Below are positions 40,010-48,540 of a DNA stretch of 50,941 nucleotides, piece by piece. The DNA lies in IMG/VR virus record IMGVR_UViG_3300025313_000021, positions 1 to 50,941 of that record; one strand, written 5' to 3'. Made by a program: the position numbers and the translations under genes. Each line of letters begins with the position of its first letter. Within the stretch, counting starts at the first letter, position 1. Below the pieces are notes generated by a model. That model searched no databases. It was not told the DNA's origin and saw only the letters and a list, made by a program, of their open reading frames with translations. The stretch is from a virus.

Positions 40010-40879
40010 ATGCTATCTGAACCATATAAGGGGCCTACGGGTTCAGGAACAGACGAATTAGGTATTGTGTATTATAGTGCTGTTGATGATGCTGTTAGTA
40101 GTGCTGTTGGTAGTGCTGTTGATGATGCTGTTAGTAGTGCTGTTGGGATAGCTGTTGATAATGCTGTTCGTAGAGCTGTTCGTAATGCTGTTGATAATGC
40201 TGTTGATAATGCTGTTCGTGGTGCTGTTAGTGATGTTGTTAGTGATGTTGTTGATAGTACTGTTGGTGATGCTGTTGGTGGTGCTATTGGTAATGCTGTT
40301 CGTCGTGCTGTTAGTAATGCTGTTGGTAATGCTGTTGGGATAGCTGTTGATGATGCTGTTAGTAGTACTGTTGGTGATGCTGTTGGTAATGCTGTTGGTA
40401 ATGCTGTTGATAATGCTGTTAGTAGTGCTGTTGGGATAGCTGTTGATAATGCTGTTGGTAGTGCTGTTTTTAATGCTGTTGGTAATGCTGTTGGTAGGGC
40501 TGTTGGTAGTGCTGTTGATAATGCTGTTGGTAGTGCTGTTTTTAATGCTGTTGGGATAGCTGTTGATGATGCTGTTCGTAGAGCTGTTCGTAATGCTGTT
40601 GATAATGCTGTTCGTGGTGCTGTTAGTGATGTTGTTAGTGATGTTGTTGATAGTACTGTTGGTGATGCTGTTGGTGGTGCTATTGGTAATGCTGTTCGTC
40701 GTGCTGTTAGTAATGCTGTTGGTAATGCTGTTAATAATGCTGTTAGTATTGCTGTTAGTAATGCTGTTAATGGTGCTGTTAATAGTGCTGTTGATGATGC
40801 TGTTCGTAGAGCTGTTGGTCTAGCTGTTGATAATGCTGTTGGGATAGCTGTTCGTGGTGCTGTTGATGATGCTGTTTAG
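40010..40879 (+). CDS. XXAV tetrapeptide-array protein (289 aa)
   Basis: After ~24 unique residues the whole protein is about 66 copies of a 4-residue unit X-X-Ala-Val, X being mainly Asp, Asn, Ser, Gly or Arg, coded by a 12-bp DNA unit ending GCTGTT. The unit phase never breaks. A block of ~14 units (from 40159 and again from 40564) is duplicated with one unit missing in the second copy, so segment copying occurred recently. AAGGAGGTG precedes the ATG. Such arrays are found inside DUF6745-type proteins; here one stands alone. The fold and function are unknown. Confidence 0.8.
   Translation: MLSEPYKGPTGSGTDELGIVYYSAVDDAVSSAVGSAVDDAVSSAVGIAVDNAVRRAVRNAVDNAVDNAVRGAVSDVVSDVVDSTVGDAVGGAIGNAVRRAVSNAVGNAVGIAVDDAVSSTVGDAVGNAVGNAVDNAVSSAVGIAVDNAVGSAVFNAVGNAVGRAVGSAVDNAVGSAVFNAVGIAVDDAVRRAVRNAVDNAVRGAVSDVVSDVVDSTVGDAVGGAIGNAVRRAVSNAVGNAVNNAVSIAVSNAVNGAVNSAVDDAVRRAVGLAVDNAVGIAVRGAVDDAV
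40076..40876 (+). repeat. 12-bp tandem repeat array
   Basis: About 66 units of the form NNTNNTGCTGTT. Inside it is a higher-order duplication of ~170 bp (40159-40332 and 40564-40731). Units vary mainly in the first six bases, and the GCTGTT half is nearly constant. Length change by slippage would always keep the reading frame. Confidence 0.9.
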
Positions 40880-40896
40880 ATAACACCTTCGCTAGC

Positions 40897-40933
40897 GACG
40901 TTGTCAAGACAAACAACGTATCTTGACAACGTC
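40897..40933. repeat. Second copy of the hairpin with conserved 11-nt loop
   Basis: A 13-bp perfect stem (GACGTTGTCAAGA and complement) with loop CAAACAACGTA. The inner 29 bases equal 36682-36710 except for one loop base. Two further small hairpins follow (40958-40981, 11 bp; 40991-41004, 5 bp) before the next gene. Confidence 0.75.
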
Positions 40934-41011
40934 TTGCTCGATGTTGTGATAGATTTAAGCGTTAAGCTAAAGCTTAACGCTCTAATTTAAGCCTCGATAG
41001 AGGCGAAAGGA

Positions 41012-41030
41012 GGTTGTCAAAATGGCAACC
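41012..41030 (+). promoter_or_regulatory. Hairpin placing the start codon in its loop
   Basis: GGTTGTC (from 41012, overlapping the ribosome site AAAGGAGG) can pair with GGCAACC (to 41030), with one G-T pair. The AUG of the next gene lies at the loop/stem border. It could slow initiation. Weak evidence, as the stem is only 7 bp. Confidence 0.3.
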
Positions 41031-41459
41031 AAAAAAGTAGTAGAGAAAGTAGAAAGTAAAGAAGTAACACAAACGGTGGAGAATACCACCGTAAGTTTTA
41101 TCTATGATAAGGTTCTAATTGGAACCCTACTTGGTGAAGCAGTAGGGAAATGGAATGCTGGCGAAACATCAGGCAAGTTCAAAGAAAAAATAGAGGGGAA
41201 AGAGATAATTAGACCTGCACTAGCATATTTGGATTGTATGGCTAGTGCAAATAAAACATCCAAGAAAGGTAATGCGTATAAAGTAGAGTATAAGGTTCGT
41301 ATCATCGAACCTAATCTTATGAAGAATGCTAAGAATCCACAAGTGTTCATAGAACGATTAGGTTTTATGGGTTTTGATGGTAATCGTATGCAATCAACTC
41401 CCATAGAACGAGGTATTCTGATAAATGGTGAATATGTAGAAATCAGGCAGCATACCTAA
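41022..41459 (+). CDS. Unknown protein (145 aa)
   Basis: It has a Lys/Val/Glu-rich N-terminus (KKVVEKVESKEVTQTVENTT), then a compact region (IGTLLGEAVGKWNAGETSGK; YKVEYKVRIIEPNLMKNAKN) and a Gly-rich end. AAAGGAGG before the ATG. No family is recognised. It lies between the two array-containing genes. Confidence 0.65.
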   Translation: MATKKVVEKVESKEVTQTVENTTVSFIYDKVLIGTLLGEAVGKWNAGETSGKFKEKIEGKEIIRPALAYLDCMASANKTSKKGNAYKVEYKVRIIEPNLMKNAKNPQVFIERLGFMGFDGNRMQSTPIERGILINGEYVEIRQHT

Positions 41460-41573
41460 TCTCATGTTTATTCTATATTTCCTAATAAGTTCTTGGCTTG
41501 TTATGTTTATATGTGATAAAATAAGAGGAAGCTGGAGAGAATAATAGTATAAAAAGAGAGGAGGAAATATAAA

Positions 41574-42851
41574 ATGAAGTTAAGAAAAACAATAACGAAA
41601 TTAACAGACAATGAAAAATCTCTTATGAAACCATTTGCTGATAAGTGGATTCAAGACACCTTAGCACCCCAAGGAGCTAATAGAGAAAGAGTAGAAAAAG
41701 GAATAGTTGACTGCTATAGATTTGCAGGACTTGAACCACCCAAACACATAGTATGGGTTAAATCACCAACTCAGTTGGTTGTAGTTGGACCAACAATTGC
41801 TTTATTAATTGAATTAAGTAAAAAGATATCTACAAATAATGATATAAAAAATATTAGTAAGACCATTGGTAAAGCTGTTTTTAATGCTGTTCGTAATACT
41901 GTTGATAATACTGTTGATAATGCTGTTCGTAATGCTGTTGGTAATGCTGTTGGTAATACTGTTGGTAATACTGTTGGTAATACTGTTGGTAATACTGTTG
42001 GTAATACTGTTGGTAGGGCTGTTCGTAATGCTGTTGATAATGCTGTTGATGATGCTGTTCGTAGAGCTGTTGGTAATGCTGTTGATAATGCTGTTGGTAA
42101 TGCTGTTGGTAATGCTGTTGATAATGCTGTTGGTAATGCTGTTGGTGATGCTGTTCGTAGGGCTATCTTAAATATAATAAGTAGATCTTGGAACAATGTT
42201 TTAGGTGGAAAATACTGGTCAGGATGGTGGTGGAGAGGCACTGCCTGCATTTCTTTTATAAGGGATGTATTGGGTTTGGAACTTTCGCAAGAAATAAGAT
42301 TGAAAAGCCAGGCTTGGGAAGACCTGATGTCTGGTGGATGGATGTGGCTACATAGAGAGTTTGCAATATGTGCAGAACCACACAACACTATCTCACGCGA
42401 TACACGAGATAGGTTACACTCAGATAATGGTCCAGCTATATCATGGTCAGATCATACTGGCTTGTGGTTCTGGCATGGCATTCAAATAGAACAATATATA
42501 ATAGAAAATCCAGAAACAATCACTGTTTCAAAAGTTATTGAGGAGACGAATGCCGAGATTCGCAGAATAATGCTAGACCGTTATATAGGAGGTCCAGGTA
42601 AATTCCTACTTGATGCTAAAGCTCAAGTATTAGATGAAGATCAAGACAGACATGGTCTTAGAACATTATTCAAATTCGACTTGGAAGGAGATGAGCCACT
42701 CGTTATGATACGGGTGCATTGTGTAAGAAAGGATGGTGTTATTGACACATATTTTCTACGTATTGATCCCAAACATACGACATGTAAGAAAGCAATAGCT
42801 TCAACATTTAAAAAGCAACAAAACAACTATCGGCCGATAGTTGAAAGTTAA
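41574..42851 (+). CDS. DUF6745-like protein with internal XXAV array (425 aa)
   Basis: Residues ~10-75 (WIQDTLAPQGANRERVEKGI, then GLEPPKHIVWVKSPTQL) and ~195-425 (RLHSDNGPAISWSDHTGLWF, WHGIQIEQYIIENPETITV, RIMLDRYIGGPGKFLLDA, then YFLRIDPKHTTCKKA) match, as I recall, the family now called DUF6745: LH-x-DGPAI, WHG, ITV-x-x-I and RIM-RYG patterns. Residues ~98-197 are an XXAV array of ~25 units. GAGAGGAGG precedes the ATG. Homologues commonly have a short such stretch; here it is expanded. The function of the family is not known. Confidence 0.75.
   Translation: MKLRKTITKLTDNEKSLMKPFADKWIQDTLAPQGANRERVEKGIVDCYRFAGLEPPKHIVWVKSPTQLVVVGPTIALLIELSKKISTNNDIKNISKTIGKAVFNAVRNTVDNTVDNAVRNAVGNAVGNTVGNTVGNTVGNTVGNTVGRAVRNAVDNAVDDAVRRAVGNAVDNAVGNAVGNAVDNAVGNAVGDAVRRAILNIISRSWNNVLGGKYWSGWWWRGTACISFIRDVLGLELSQEIRLKSQAWEDLMSGGWMWLHREFAICAEPHNTISRDTRDRLHSDNGPAISWSDHTGLWFWHGIQIEQYIIENPETITVSKVIEETNAEIRRIMLDRYIGGPGKFLLDAKAQVLDEDQDRHGLRTLFKFDLEGDEPLVMIRVHCVRKDGVIDTYFLRIDPKHTTCKKAIASTFKKQQNNYRPIVES
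41866..42165 (+). repeat. 12-bp tandem repeat array inside the DUF6745-like gene
   Basis: About 25 units of the same NNTNNTGCTGTT type (some ACTGTT) as the array at 40076-40876, including seven consecutive GGTAATACTGTT-like units. The similarity of units suggests that the two arrays arose from each other or exchange sequence. Confidence 0.85.
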
Positions 42852-42875
42852 ATTAACAGAAGGAGTGATATATAT

Positions 42876-43298
42876 ATGAAAACAACCAATAATCGCCAAG
42901 GTGATGTATTACTAGAAAGCAGCAGCATCCCTGAGGATGCTCAAAAAATAGCGCCACGGCCAATTGCATTCGGTGAAACAACAGGTCATTCACATAGGCT
43001 TGTTGATATTGAAGAGCAGGATATGTTTTTGTTTAAAGAAAACATATCTAAAAATAACGGACAATATATCCCAAAAACGAAAGAAGAGTGGAATTTAGAA
43101 AATAAGTTATTACATGCACCACTATCAGAAAATGTAACTATGTATCAAACAGCCGATGGGACGATGTATCTAAAAATAGATGCATCAGTGATCTTAGTGC
43201 ACGAAGATCATGCCAACCATCTAATTACGCCAGATACAATACTGTATACTCCTCAGTTTGAGTATACACCTCAAGGGCTTAGGAATGTAGCAGACTAA
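42876..43298 (+). CDS. RQGD-motif protein, partner of DUF6745 (140 aa)
   Basis: It starts with NNRQGDVLLESSSIPEDAQK, then FGETTGHSHRL, and ends YLKIDASVILVHEDHANHLI, YTPQFEYTPQGLRNVAD. RQGDVL, GE-TGHSH, HE-H and the REYTP-like end are the conserved marks of a small β-rich family. I recall it next to DUF6745 genes in actinobacteria and cyanobacteria. The His residues suggest metal binding. AAGGAGTGA upstream. Confidence 0.75.
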   Translation: MKTTNNRQGDVLLESSSIPEDAQKIAPRPIAFGETTGHSHRLVDIEEQDMFLFKENISKNNGQYIPKTKEEWNLENKLLHAPLSENVTMYQTADGTMYLKIDASVILVHEDHANHLITPDTILYTPQFEYTPQGLRNVAD

Positions 43299-43302
43299 TA
43301 AA

Positions 43303-43420
43303 TAGAAATGCAACGTACCAACTGACTTCCTTACTAGCCGATCTTGTTAAACTTCCAGGGCTAGGTTTGTTTGTAGAAGAGTTGCAGAACCATCTTAGAG
43401 ATGTTAAGGAGAGTATATAA
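43303..43420 (+). pseudogene. C-terminal gene fragment (direct repeat copy 1)
   Basis: Encodes the last 38 residues (RNATYQLTSLLADLVKLPGL, then GLFVEELQNHLRDVKESI) and stop of the protein at 50450-50938, with no start or upstream part. The identity is exact over 121 bp (43303-43423 = 50821-50941), including the ribosome site and ATG of the following gene. It is either a recombination scar or an assembly join. Confidence 0.8.
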
Positions 43421-43729
43421 ATGGATAATACACTTAAAACCAAGGTAATACATATAAAAGAAGCGCCTTCTGATTTTAAGGGAAATCCTTTATATGTATA
43501 TATTGGACGACCAAGTATGTTTGGTAATCCATTTGCAATTACGGCAACAACCTCACGGAGTGAGGTTGTTGCCTTGTTTAGAGAATACTTTACTGAGCAA
43601 ATAAAGTATAAAGATTTTCAAATTGAGGTAGAAGCTCTCCGTGGCAAAACATTAGTTTGTTTTTGTAAACCCCATGCTTGCCATGGAGATGTAATTGCCT
43701 CATACTTAAACAACTCTCATGGAGAATAA
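43421..43729 (+). CDS. DUF4326 domain protein (102 aa)
   Basis: YIGRPSMFGNPFAI at residues ~26-39 and LVCFCKPHACHGDVIASYL at ~78-96 are the signature of the DUF4326 family: a GRPS-x-FGNPF strand and a Cys/His cluster C-x-C-x2-x-C-H-G-D. Family members are found in many phages and bacteria, and the function is unknown. The Cys/His set suggests metal binding. AAGGAGAG upstream. First gene of the RNA-repair operon. Confidence 0.8.
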   Translation: MDNTLKTKVIHIKEAPSDFKGNPLYVYIGRPSMFGNPFAITATTSRSEVVALFREYFTEQIKYKDFQIEVEALRGKTLVCFCKPHACHGDVIASYLNNSHGE

Positions 43730-43740
43730 GATAGGTTTTA

Positions 43741-44427
43741 ATGTTTAATATTATATCAAATGGCTTGATGCTTTGGGAACCTAAAGATTTAATAGTTCGA
43801 AAGATGATTAGTCAGTATCTGATTACAAATTTAGAACTAGAGTCTCAGTTGATTAATAAGGCATTCTCATTTTATCATATAGATGCGCCAACACTAATGC
43901 TACGCGAAAACATTAACTCTAGTTATACGCTTGATGATATTATGCCAGTTGAAAATCAAGAGTTGTCTTTGCGTCCTGAGACTACATTGGGTAGTTATTT
44001 ATATGCTAAGTTTTTAATCGAAAAACTAGGTACAAGACATAGTATGCCAATGTGTGTGTTCCAGCAAGGTAAAAGCTATCGCAACGAACAAGATAAGACA
44101 ATTAAGCATATGAGGTTGAAAGAATTCTATCAATTAGAATTCCAATTTATTTATGATAAGACAACCAAAGCGGATTATCCAACATTATTAAGAGATGCTG
44201 CAATAAGATTAACGAAAGATCTCTTTTGTGGTTGCTATGATGTAATATTGGAAATATCAGATAGATTGCCTTCTTATTCAGAAGGCACCATAGATATTAC
44301 AGTGGACAATTTAGAGGTTTGCTCTATGAGCAAACGAACTGATTTCTTATTGCCAAACATAAATGTATTTGAGATTGCGTTTGGATTAGATCGTCTAGTG
44401 TACTTGTATAGTAATAGGAGGTTATAA
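43741..44427 (+). CDS. Class II aminoacyl-tRNA synthetase-like catalytic core, glycyl type (228 aa)
   Basis: LRPETTLGSY (~78-87), motif 2 GKSYRNEQDKTIKHMRLKEF (~110-129) with YQLEFQF, and motif 3 FEIAFGLDRLVYL (~211-223). The order and the RPET, RNE, EF, GLDR residues match glycyl-tRNA synthetases (and the related polymerase-gamma accessory proteins). The usual ~460 residues are cut to 228: no anticodon-binding domain. It may charge a special RNA, be a regulatory paralogue, or modify tRNA. Neighbours are RNA repair enzymes. Confidence 0.78.
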   Translation: MFNIISNGLMLWEPKDLIVRKMISQYLITNLELESQLINKAFSFYHIDAPTLMLRENINSSYTLDDIMPVENQELSLRPETTLGSYLYAKFLIEKLGTRHSMPMCVFQQGKSYRNEQDKTIKHMRLKEFYQLEFQFIYDKTTKADYPTLLRDAAIRLTKDLFCGCYDVILEISDRLPSYSEGTIDITVDNLEVCSMSKRTDFLLPNINVFEIAFGLDRLVYLYSNRRL

Positions 44428-44433
44428 GGAAAA

Positions 44434-44850
44434 ATGTTTGGTAAGTTAATCACTAATATTACAAACAACATTAAATTAAAATTACACATGTATTTTAATA
44501 ACTGGTTTAATAACTATGTAGCCAGCGATGAACAATTTAATTGTTCATCGCGTCAATTCTTAATTATGGCACAGCAGCGTATTAAAACAGATTGGGGTAA
44601 GAGATGTTCTGAATATTGCTATGGATGTGGTACGTGTGGGGCATATCATGCTCTAGATATTCTAGAATTATTGTATGACACCAACAGAGAGGTGGGACCA
44701 TATAACACACACCTGCATGATAGGTTATTGCCATTCAAAGATGAATTATTCTATCTACTGTCACCTCTTATAAATGATGTCAGTAAGGAATTAGAGATTA
44801 GAGTTAATCAACAAAAAGAGGATGTGGATACTTTAGATGCTGAGAACTAA
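44434..44850 (+). CDS. Cys-rich small protein (138 aa)
   Basis: A helical N-terminal half is followed by CSEYCYGCGTCGAYHALDIL (~78-97), a C-x3-C-x2-C-x2-C cluster that may bind zinc or an iron-sulfur centre, and an acidic helical end. AGGAGG upstream of the ATG. The family is unknown. Confidence 0.7.
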   Translation: MFGKLITNITNNIKLKLHMYFNNWFNNYVASDEQFNCSSRQFLIMAQQRIKTDWGKRCSEYCYGCGTCGAYHALDILELLYDTNREVGPYNTHLHDRLLPFKDELFYLLSPLINDVSKELEIRVNQQKEDVDTLDAEN

Positions 44851-45073
44851 AGTAAGAAGAAAGTGTGCTAAGTGTTCCTGGCGGATGAAACCTAGCAAGG
44901 GATACATTGGTCATTATAATCATCCAAAAGAGACAGTATGTTCTTGCATTGTATATTTATGTCCTCAACATGCTAAGAATAAAGCATATGTTGTTAGACC
45001 TATACTGAAAGATGAGTGTTATATGCCTATATCTGAGTGGATCACTAAACATAGTGTAAACAAATTGCAATGA
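44837..45073 (+). CDS. Small zinc-knuckle-like protein (78 aa)
   Basis: KVRRKCAKCSWRMKPSKGYI and TVCSCIVYLCPQHAKNK give four or more Cys and a His in two clusters, likely one zinc site. It overlaps the previous gene by 14 nt. Confidence 0.65.
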   Translation: MLRTKVRRKCAKCSWRMKPSKGYIGHYNHPKETVCSCIVYLCPQHAKNKAYVVRPILKDECYMPISEWITKHSVNKLQ

Positions 45074-45091
45074 TAGTGAGGATTTAATTAT

Positions 45092-45415
45092 ATGGATTCG
45101 GAATTTAATTTTGTGCGCCATGGCACATGGTGGACACTGCCATGGTATAAAAAACTTATGCGTTGGTTAAGGTATGTACCAATAGGATATGTAATAGCTT
45201 ATTCATATAATATACCTCATACCATAGCTTACATACTACATAGTTGTGGACTACCACTCAAACAAGCTATTGGATTGGGTCTTAAAAGTGAGACAGATAA
45301 TACTGGTAATTTTAAATCAAGTGGTGTTTTTAGACCACAATTTCTTATTTCACTTGCCATAAGTCATATAGATACACAATTAGACAGAATGTATGTGTTA
45401 GATATTAAAGACTAA
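45092..45415 (+). CDS. Unknown protein, membrane-associated (107 aa)
   Basis: VRHGTWWTLPWYKKLMRWLR, then YVPIGYVIAYSYNIPHTIAY: an aromatic, basic segment followed by a moderately hydrophobic helix. No family is recognised. Confidence 0.65.
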   Translation: MDSEFNFVRHGTWWTLPWYKKLMRWLRYVPIGYVIAYSYNIPHTIAYILHSCGLPLKQAIGLGLKSETDNTGNFKSSGVFRPQFLISLAISHIDTQLDRMYVLDIKD

Positions 45416-45423
45416 GGAGATTT

Positions 45424-46722
45424 ATGACTAACCTTCGTATATCTAGTAATGCATTAGTTATACTTGTGGGATGTAGCGGTTCAGGAAAATCTACCCTTGC
45501 TAAAAGACATTTTCCTCGTGAGTCGATAGTATCTTCAGACCAATGTAGAAGACTTATAAAACATGGCAAGTTAGATATGGTTTGTTCAGAGGCAGACCTT
45601 CAAGAGTATAATGATGGTGCTTTTCTTATATTTCATAATTGGATACGAGCCAAGTTAAAATATAATATGTTAACAGTAGTAGACGCTACTAATACTACCG
45701 ATAAAGCTAGGACTAACATAGAAAATATAGCTAAAGAACAACACAAGCCCATAGTGTATATAATACTAACTACGCCACCAGTCTCATGTATTAGTAATGA
45801 TAAGCTACGACCGTTCCCTGTTGGGGAGAAGGTTATAGAGAAGCAATATCTACAGCTTATACACAGTCTAGACACATTTAAGAACAAAAAAGATATGAGT
45901 GTGTATTATTTAGATAATATAGATGATATATACATAGAAAATACTACTGTATCTTATGCTTTAGAATTAACCATACCCATACATCATAAGAAAATAGATA
46001 TTATAGGTGATGTACATGGCTGTTTAGATATATTAAAAGAATTACTCATTAAGTTAGGGTATACCACTAACAATGATGATTTCTACGCTCATCCTGAGCG
46101 TATTTTTGTATTAACAGGGGACGTAATAGATAGAGGTCCCGATCCATATCTCACATTTGAGTTTGTTAGGACGCACGTAGAGTTTGGATATGCCCTCACA
46201 GTAATGGGTAACCACGAAAATAAATTCGCCAGATATTTAGCTGGCAGAGATGTAAAGATAAAACACGGACTACAAAAAACAATAGATCAGCTAAATTATT
46301 TTAATGAAGATGGTTCATTTAATTTAGAAGATATGAAAGCCTTCTTATTTAAACTACCCCCATATTTAATATATGAAGGCTTATCTAAGCCTATTGTTAT
46401 TACTCATGCTGCATTTAAAAAGGAATATTTAGGGCGGAGGGACAAAGAAGTAAAAGATTATTGTATGTATGGTCCGACCTGTGGTCGGGATCCAAACGAT
46501 TTCCCTATACGTATACCGTGGGAAGATACATATGACGGACCAACTGTAGTATATGGTCATGTCGTATCTGAAGATCAGCAAATTAAAATCACTAATAATA
46601 CATATGGAATAGATACAGGTGCTGTTTTTGGTGGTTCACTTTCAGCACTTCGTCTACCTGAATTTGATATTGTATCTATTCCTGCTAAACAAACTTACTT
46701 TGGGAGGTATGCCGATGGCTAA
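45424..46722 (+). CDS. Polynucleotide kinase plus metallophosphatase fusion, Pnkp-like (432 aa)
   Basis: The N-terminal P-loop GCSGSGKST (16-24) with SSDQCRR and DATN is a kinase of the T4 Pnk/bacterial Pnkp type. The C-terminal metallophosphoesterase has IIGDVHGC (193-200), LTGDVIDRG (230-238), MGNHENK (261-267) and later YGHV. Bacterial Pnkp couples these same activities (5' kinase, 2',3'-phosphatase) for RNA repair, with the ligase here as a separate gene. AAGGAGATTT precedes the ATG. It probably heals tRNA cut by host anticodon nucleases. Confidence 0.85.
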   Translation: MTNLRISSNALVILVGCSGSGKSTLAKRHFPRESIVSSDQCRRLIKHGKLDMVCSEADLQEYNDGAFLIFHNWIRAKLKYNMLTVVDATNTTDKARTNIENIAKEQHKPIVYIILTTPPVSCISNDKLRPFPVGEKVIEKQYLQLIHSLDTFKNKKDMSVYYLDNIDDIYIENTTVSYALELTIPIHHKKIDIIGDVHGCLDILKELLIKLGYTTNNDDFYAHPERIFVLTGDVIDRGPDPYLTFEFVRTHVEFGYALTVMGNHENKFARYLAGRDVKIKHGLQKTIDQLNYFNEDGSFNLEDMKAFLFKLPPYLIYEGLSKPIVITHAAFKKEYLGRRDKEVKDYCMYGPTCGRDPNDFPIRIPWEDTYDGPTVVYGHVVSEDQQIKITNNTYGIDTGAVFGGSLSALRLPEFDIVSIPAKQTYFGRYADG

Positions 46723-46891
46723 GCAATTAGATTTATATGAATATGGTATGTTAGAAGGATTTCATGCCGCTAAGGTAAGAGATCCATCCAGTGGTAAGAT
46801 GCTAACGATTCTAGGTACAACCTTAACAGAAGTAATAGATAAGGTAGAAAACATTCTTAGAAGTAGTGGTATTAAATACACCTTAGATTAA
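46715..46891 (+). CDS. Small unknown protein (58 aa)
   Basis: MAKQLDLYEYGMLEGFHAAK is helical; TILGTTLTEVIDKVENILRS follows. The ATG at 46715 is chosen because GGGAGG lies 7 bases upstream; the gene overlaps the kinase stop by 8 nt. The function is unknown. Confidence 0.65.
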   Translation: MAKQLDLYEYGMLEGFHAAKVRDPSSGKMLTILGTTLTEVIDKVENILRSSGIKYTLD

Positions 46892-46916
46892 AAACATTTA
46901 AAGGAGATGAATAATT

Positions 46917-47219
46917 ATGACTAGGCAAGAGGAAGCATTACGTACTAAGTTAAAAAGCATGGATGCTAAATTAAAATTTAGTTATACTACAGATAATGAA
47001 TTTAGAAGAGTTACAAATGCTGTTATCTTCCATATAGATCGTTACTTTATGGGATTTGCTACGTGTAGTAAAGAAGATGGTTTTAATAGAAAAATAGGTA
47101 GATCAATTGCCCTTGGCAGAGCCTATAGAATGTTAGGATCTAACCTATCTACTTCTATAAGAGAAGTACCTCTACATCTTAGGTTTGATAGTAAGGAAAT
47201 CGTAAGCGATGCCTCGTAA
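46917..47219 (+). CDS. Unknown protein (100 aa)
   Basis: MTRQEEALRTKLKSMDAKLK, then FHIDRYFMGFATCSKEDGFN: basic, with an α/β pattern. It overlaps the ligase gene by 11 nt, so they are probably co-translated. AAAGGAG before the ATG. No family is recognised. Confidence 0.7.
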   Translation: MTRQEEALRTKLKSMDAKLKFSYTTDNEFRRVTNAVIFHIDRYFMGFATCSKEDGFNRKIGRSIALGRAYRMLGSNLSTSIREVPLHLRFDSKEIVSDAS

Positions 47220-48540
47220 GCGTAAGGAGAAGACCATAGAAGAACAATCTCTCCTTGAGTTTTCTGCTGACACAGGAGAAATAACCATAGAACAACAGCG
47301 AAAGGCATTTGTACAGAATAATACAAGAGAATTTGTAGATAGTAACTTAACTAAAGAAGAAGCCAGTGAGATGATAGGTGCTAAATCTAAGAACCTACAA
47401 CCTTTTGATATTACTACGCCGCAAGGACATAACGTGGTTGGTTTTATATGTATGCAATTAGACAATAGGTTGGGTTGCTTAGTAATAGATAAAGTAAATG
47501 GGGAACATACCAAGCAAGTAGTTTTCGGTATGCCTAAGACCCGTTATCCATACGGAGCTAATGGTGTTATAAATATACCTACAGGACCCATACAAATTAC
47601 TGCTAAGCTCGATGGGACAAATATAACTTTTTACCCTTTGAAAAATGCAAAGGGAGACATAATAGAAATAGTACCTAAGGTACGTAGAAATGCCATGTGT
47701 GGACCCTCACCAGTAGACCCCACTATCAACTACCTAGATCTATCTTTGGATATGTTACAGAGACATCCAGCTATCTCTAAGTGTATATTAGAAACAGGAT
47801 ACAGTATCTCAACTGAACTATATGGTTATAAAAATCCGCATATGGTAGCGTATTCTAATCCATTAGATATACGTATACTAATATTCCTAGACCAAAGTAG
47901 GGTAGTAAGTATAAAGGAAGAGCAAGGGCTCTTATCTAAATATGATCTAGCTGGACCTATGATACATTTTCATCAGAATGCACAAGCACCCAAATATTAT
48001 CACTCATCCAATGCATTCTTTAATACCTATGGTATAAGATCAACACAAGACTTTAGCAATATAGAACAAACTTATCGTAATATTCAGCAATTATACGAGG
48101 GTATCAATAGAAATGCAGGTAAGTTTATATTAGAAGGTAGTATGTGGGCAGTAGATGTAAATGGTTGTAAGGTTATCCTTAAGTGTAAGCCTCCAACAGT
48201 AGAAGAGAAACACTTCTTAGAAGCAGGTGGCATACATGACCAGATAATAGAGCAAACCATTAGGAAGGCGATGGAAATACCTAGTAGTGATATGTTAGAA
48301 ATATGTAAACAACTACTTATTGAAGATGGTTACTCGGTTAGAGCAATACAGCAACACGAACTTAGGATAACTAATGCCATTAAACAAATCATTCACGTTA
48401 ATAAACTACGATTATTTGTGGAAGAGGTATGTATGAATATGAATAGTAGAGAACCACGTGTAGTTATGCCTATACTCCATAAGGAATGTGGTAAGGATAA
48501 CAATGGATTATTATTCCAATTATTGACAAAACAAATATGA
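47209..48540 (+). CDS. RNA ligase-like nucleotidyltransferase (443 aa)
   Basis: Motif I TAKLDGTN with Lys133 as the presumed AMP-accepting residue, motif III-like STELYGYKNPH, motif IV EGSMWAV (~305-311) and motif V KVILKCKPP (~318-326). These are the ordered motifs of covalent nucleotidyltransferases (RNA/DNA ligases and capping enzymes). The long N-terminal ~125 residues and C-terminal helical part differ from T4 Rnl2. With the kinase-phosphatase upstream it makes a complete end-healing and sealing pair. Confidence 0.8.
   Translation: MPRKRKEKTIEEQSLLEFSADTGEITIEQQRKAFVQNNTREFVDSNLTKEEASEMIGAKSKNLQPFDITTPQGHNVVGFICMQLDNRLGCLVIDKVNGEHTKQVVFGMPKTRYPYGANGVINIPTGPIQITAKLDGTNITFYPLKNAKGDIIEIVPKVRRNAMCGPSPVDPTINYLDLSLDMLQRHPAISKCILETGYSISTELYGYKNPHMVAYSNPLDIRILIFLDQSRVVSIKEEQGLLSKYDLAGPMIHFHQNAQAPKYYHSSNAFFNTYGIRSTQDFSNIEQTYRNIQQLYEGINRNAGKFILEGSMWAVDVNGCKVILKCKPPTVEEKHFLEAGGIHDQIIEQTIRKAMEIPSSDMLEICKQLLIEDGYSVRAIQQHELRITNAIKQIIHVNKLRLFVEEVCMNMNSREPRVVMPILHKECGKDNNGLLFQLLTKQI

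Noticed and set aside
40155-40823. Leu/Met/Val-rich frames over the tetrapeptide array
   Set aside because: They are the shifted reading of the 12-bp repeat and have no ribosome site; the XXAV frame has one.
41771-42388. Antisense Ala-Leu-Pro-Thr frame over the second array
   Set aside because: Mirror of the GCTGTT repeat on the other strand; no start signals.
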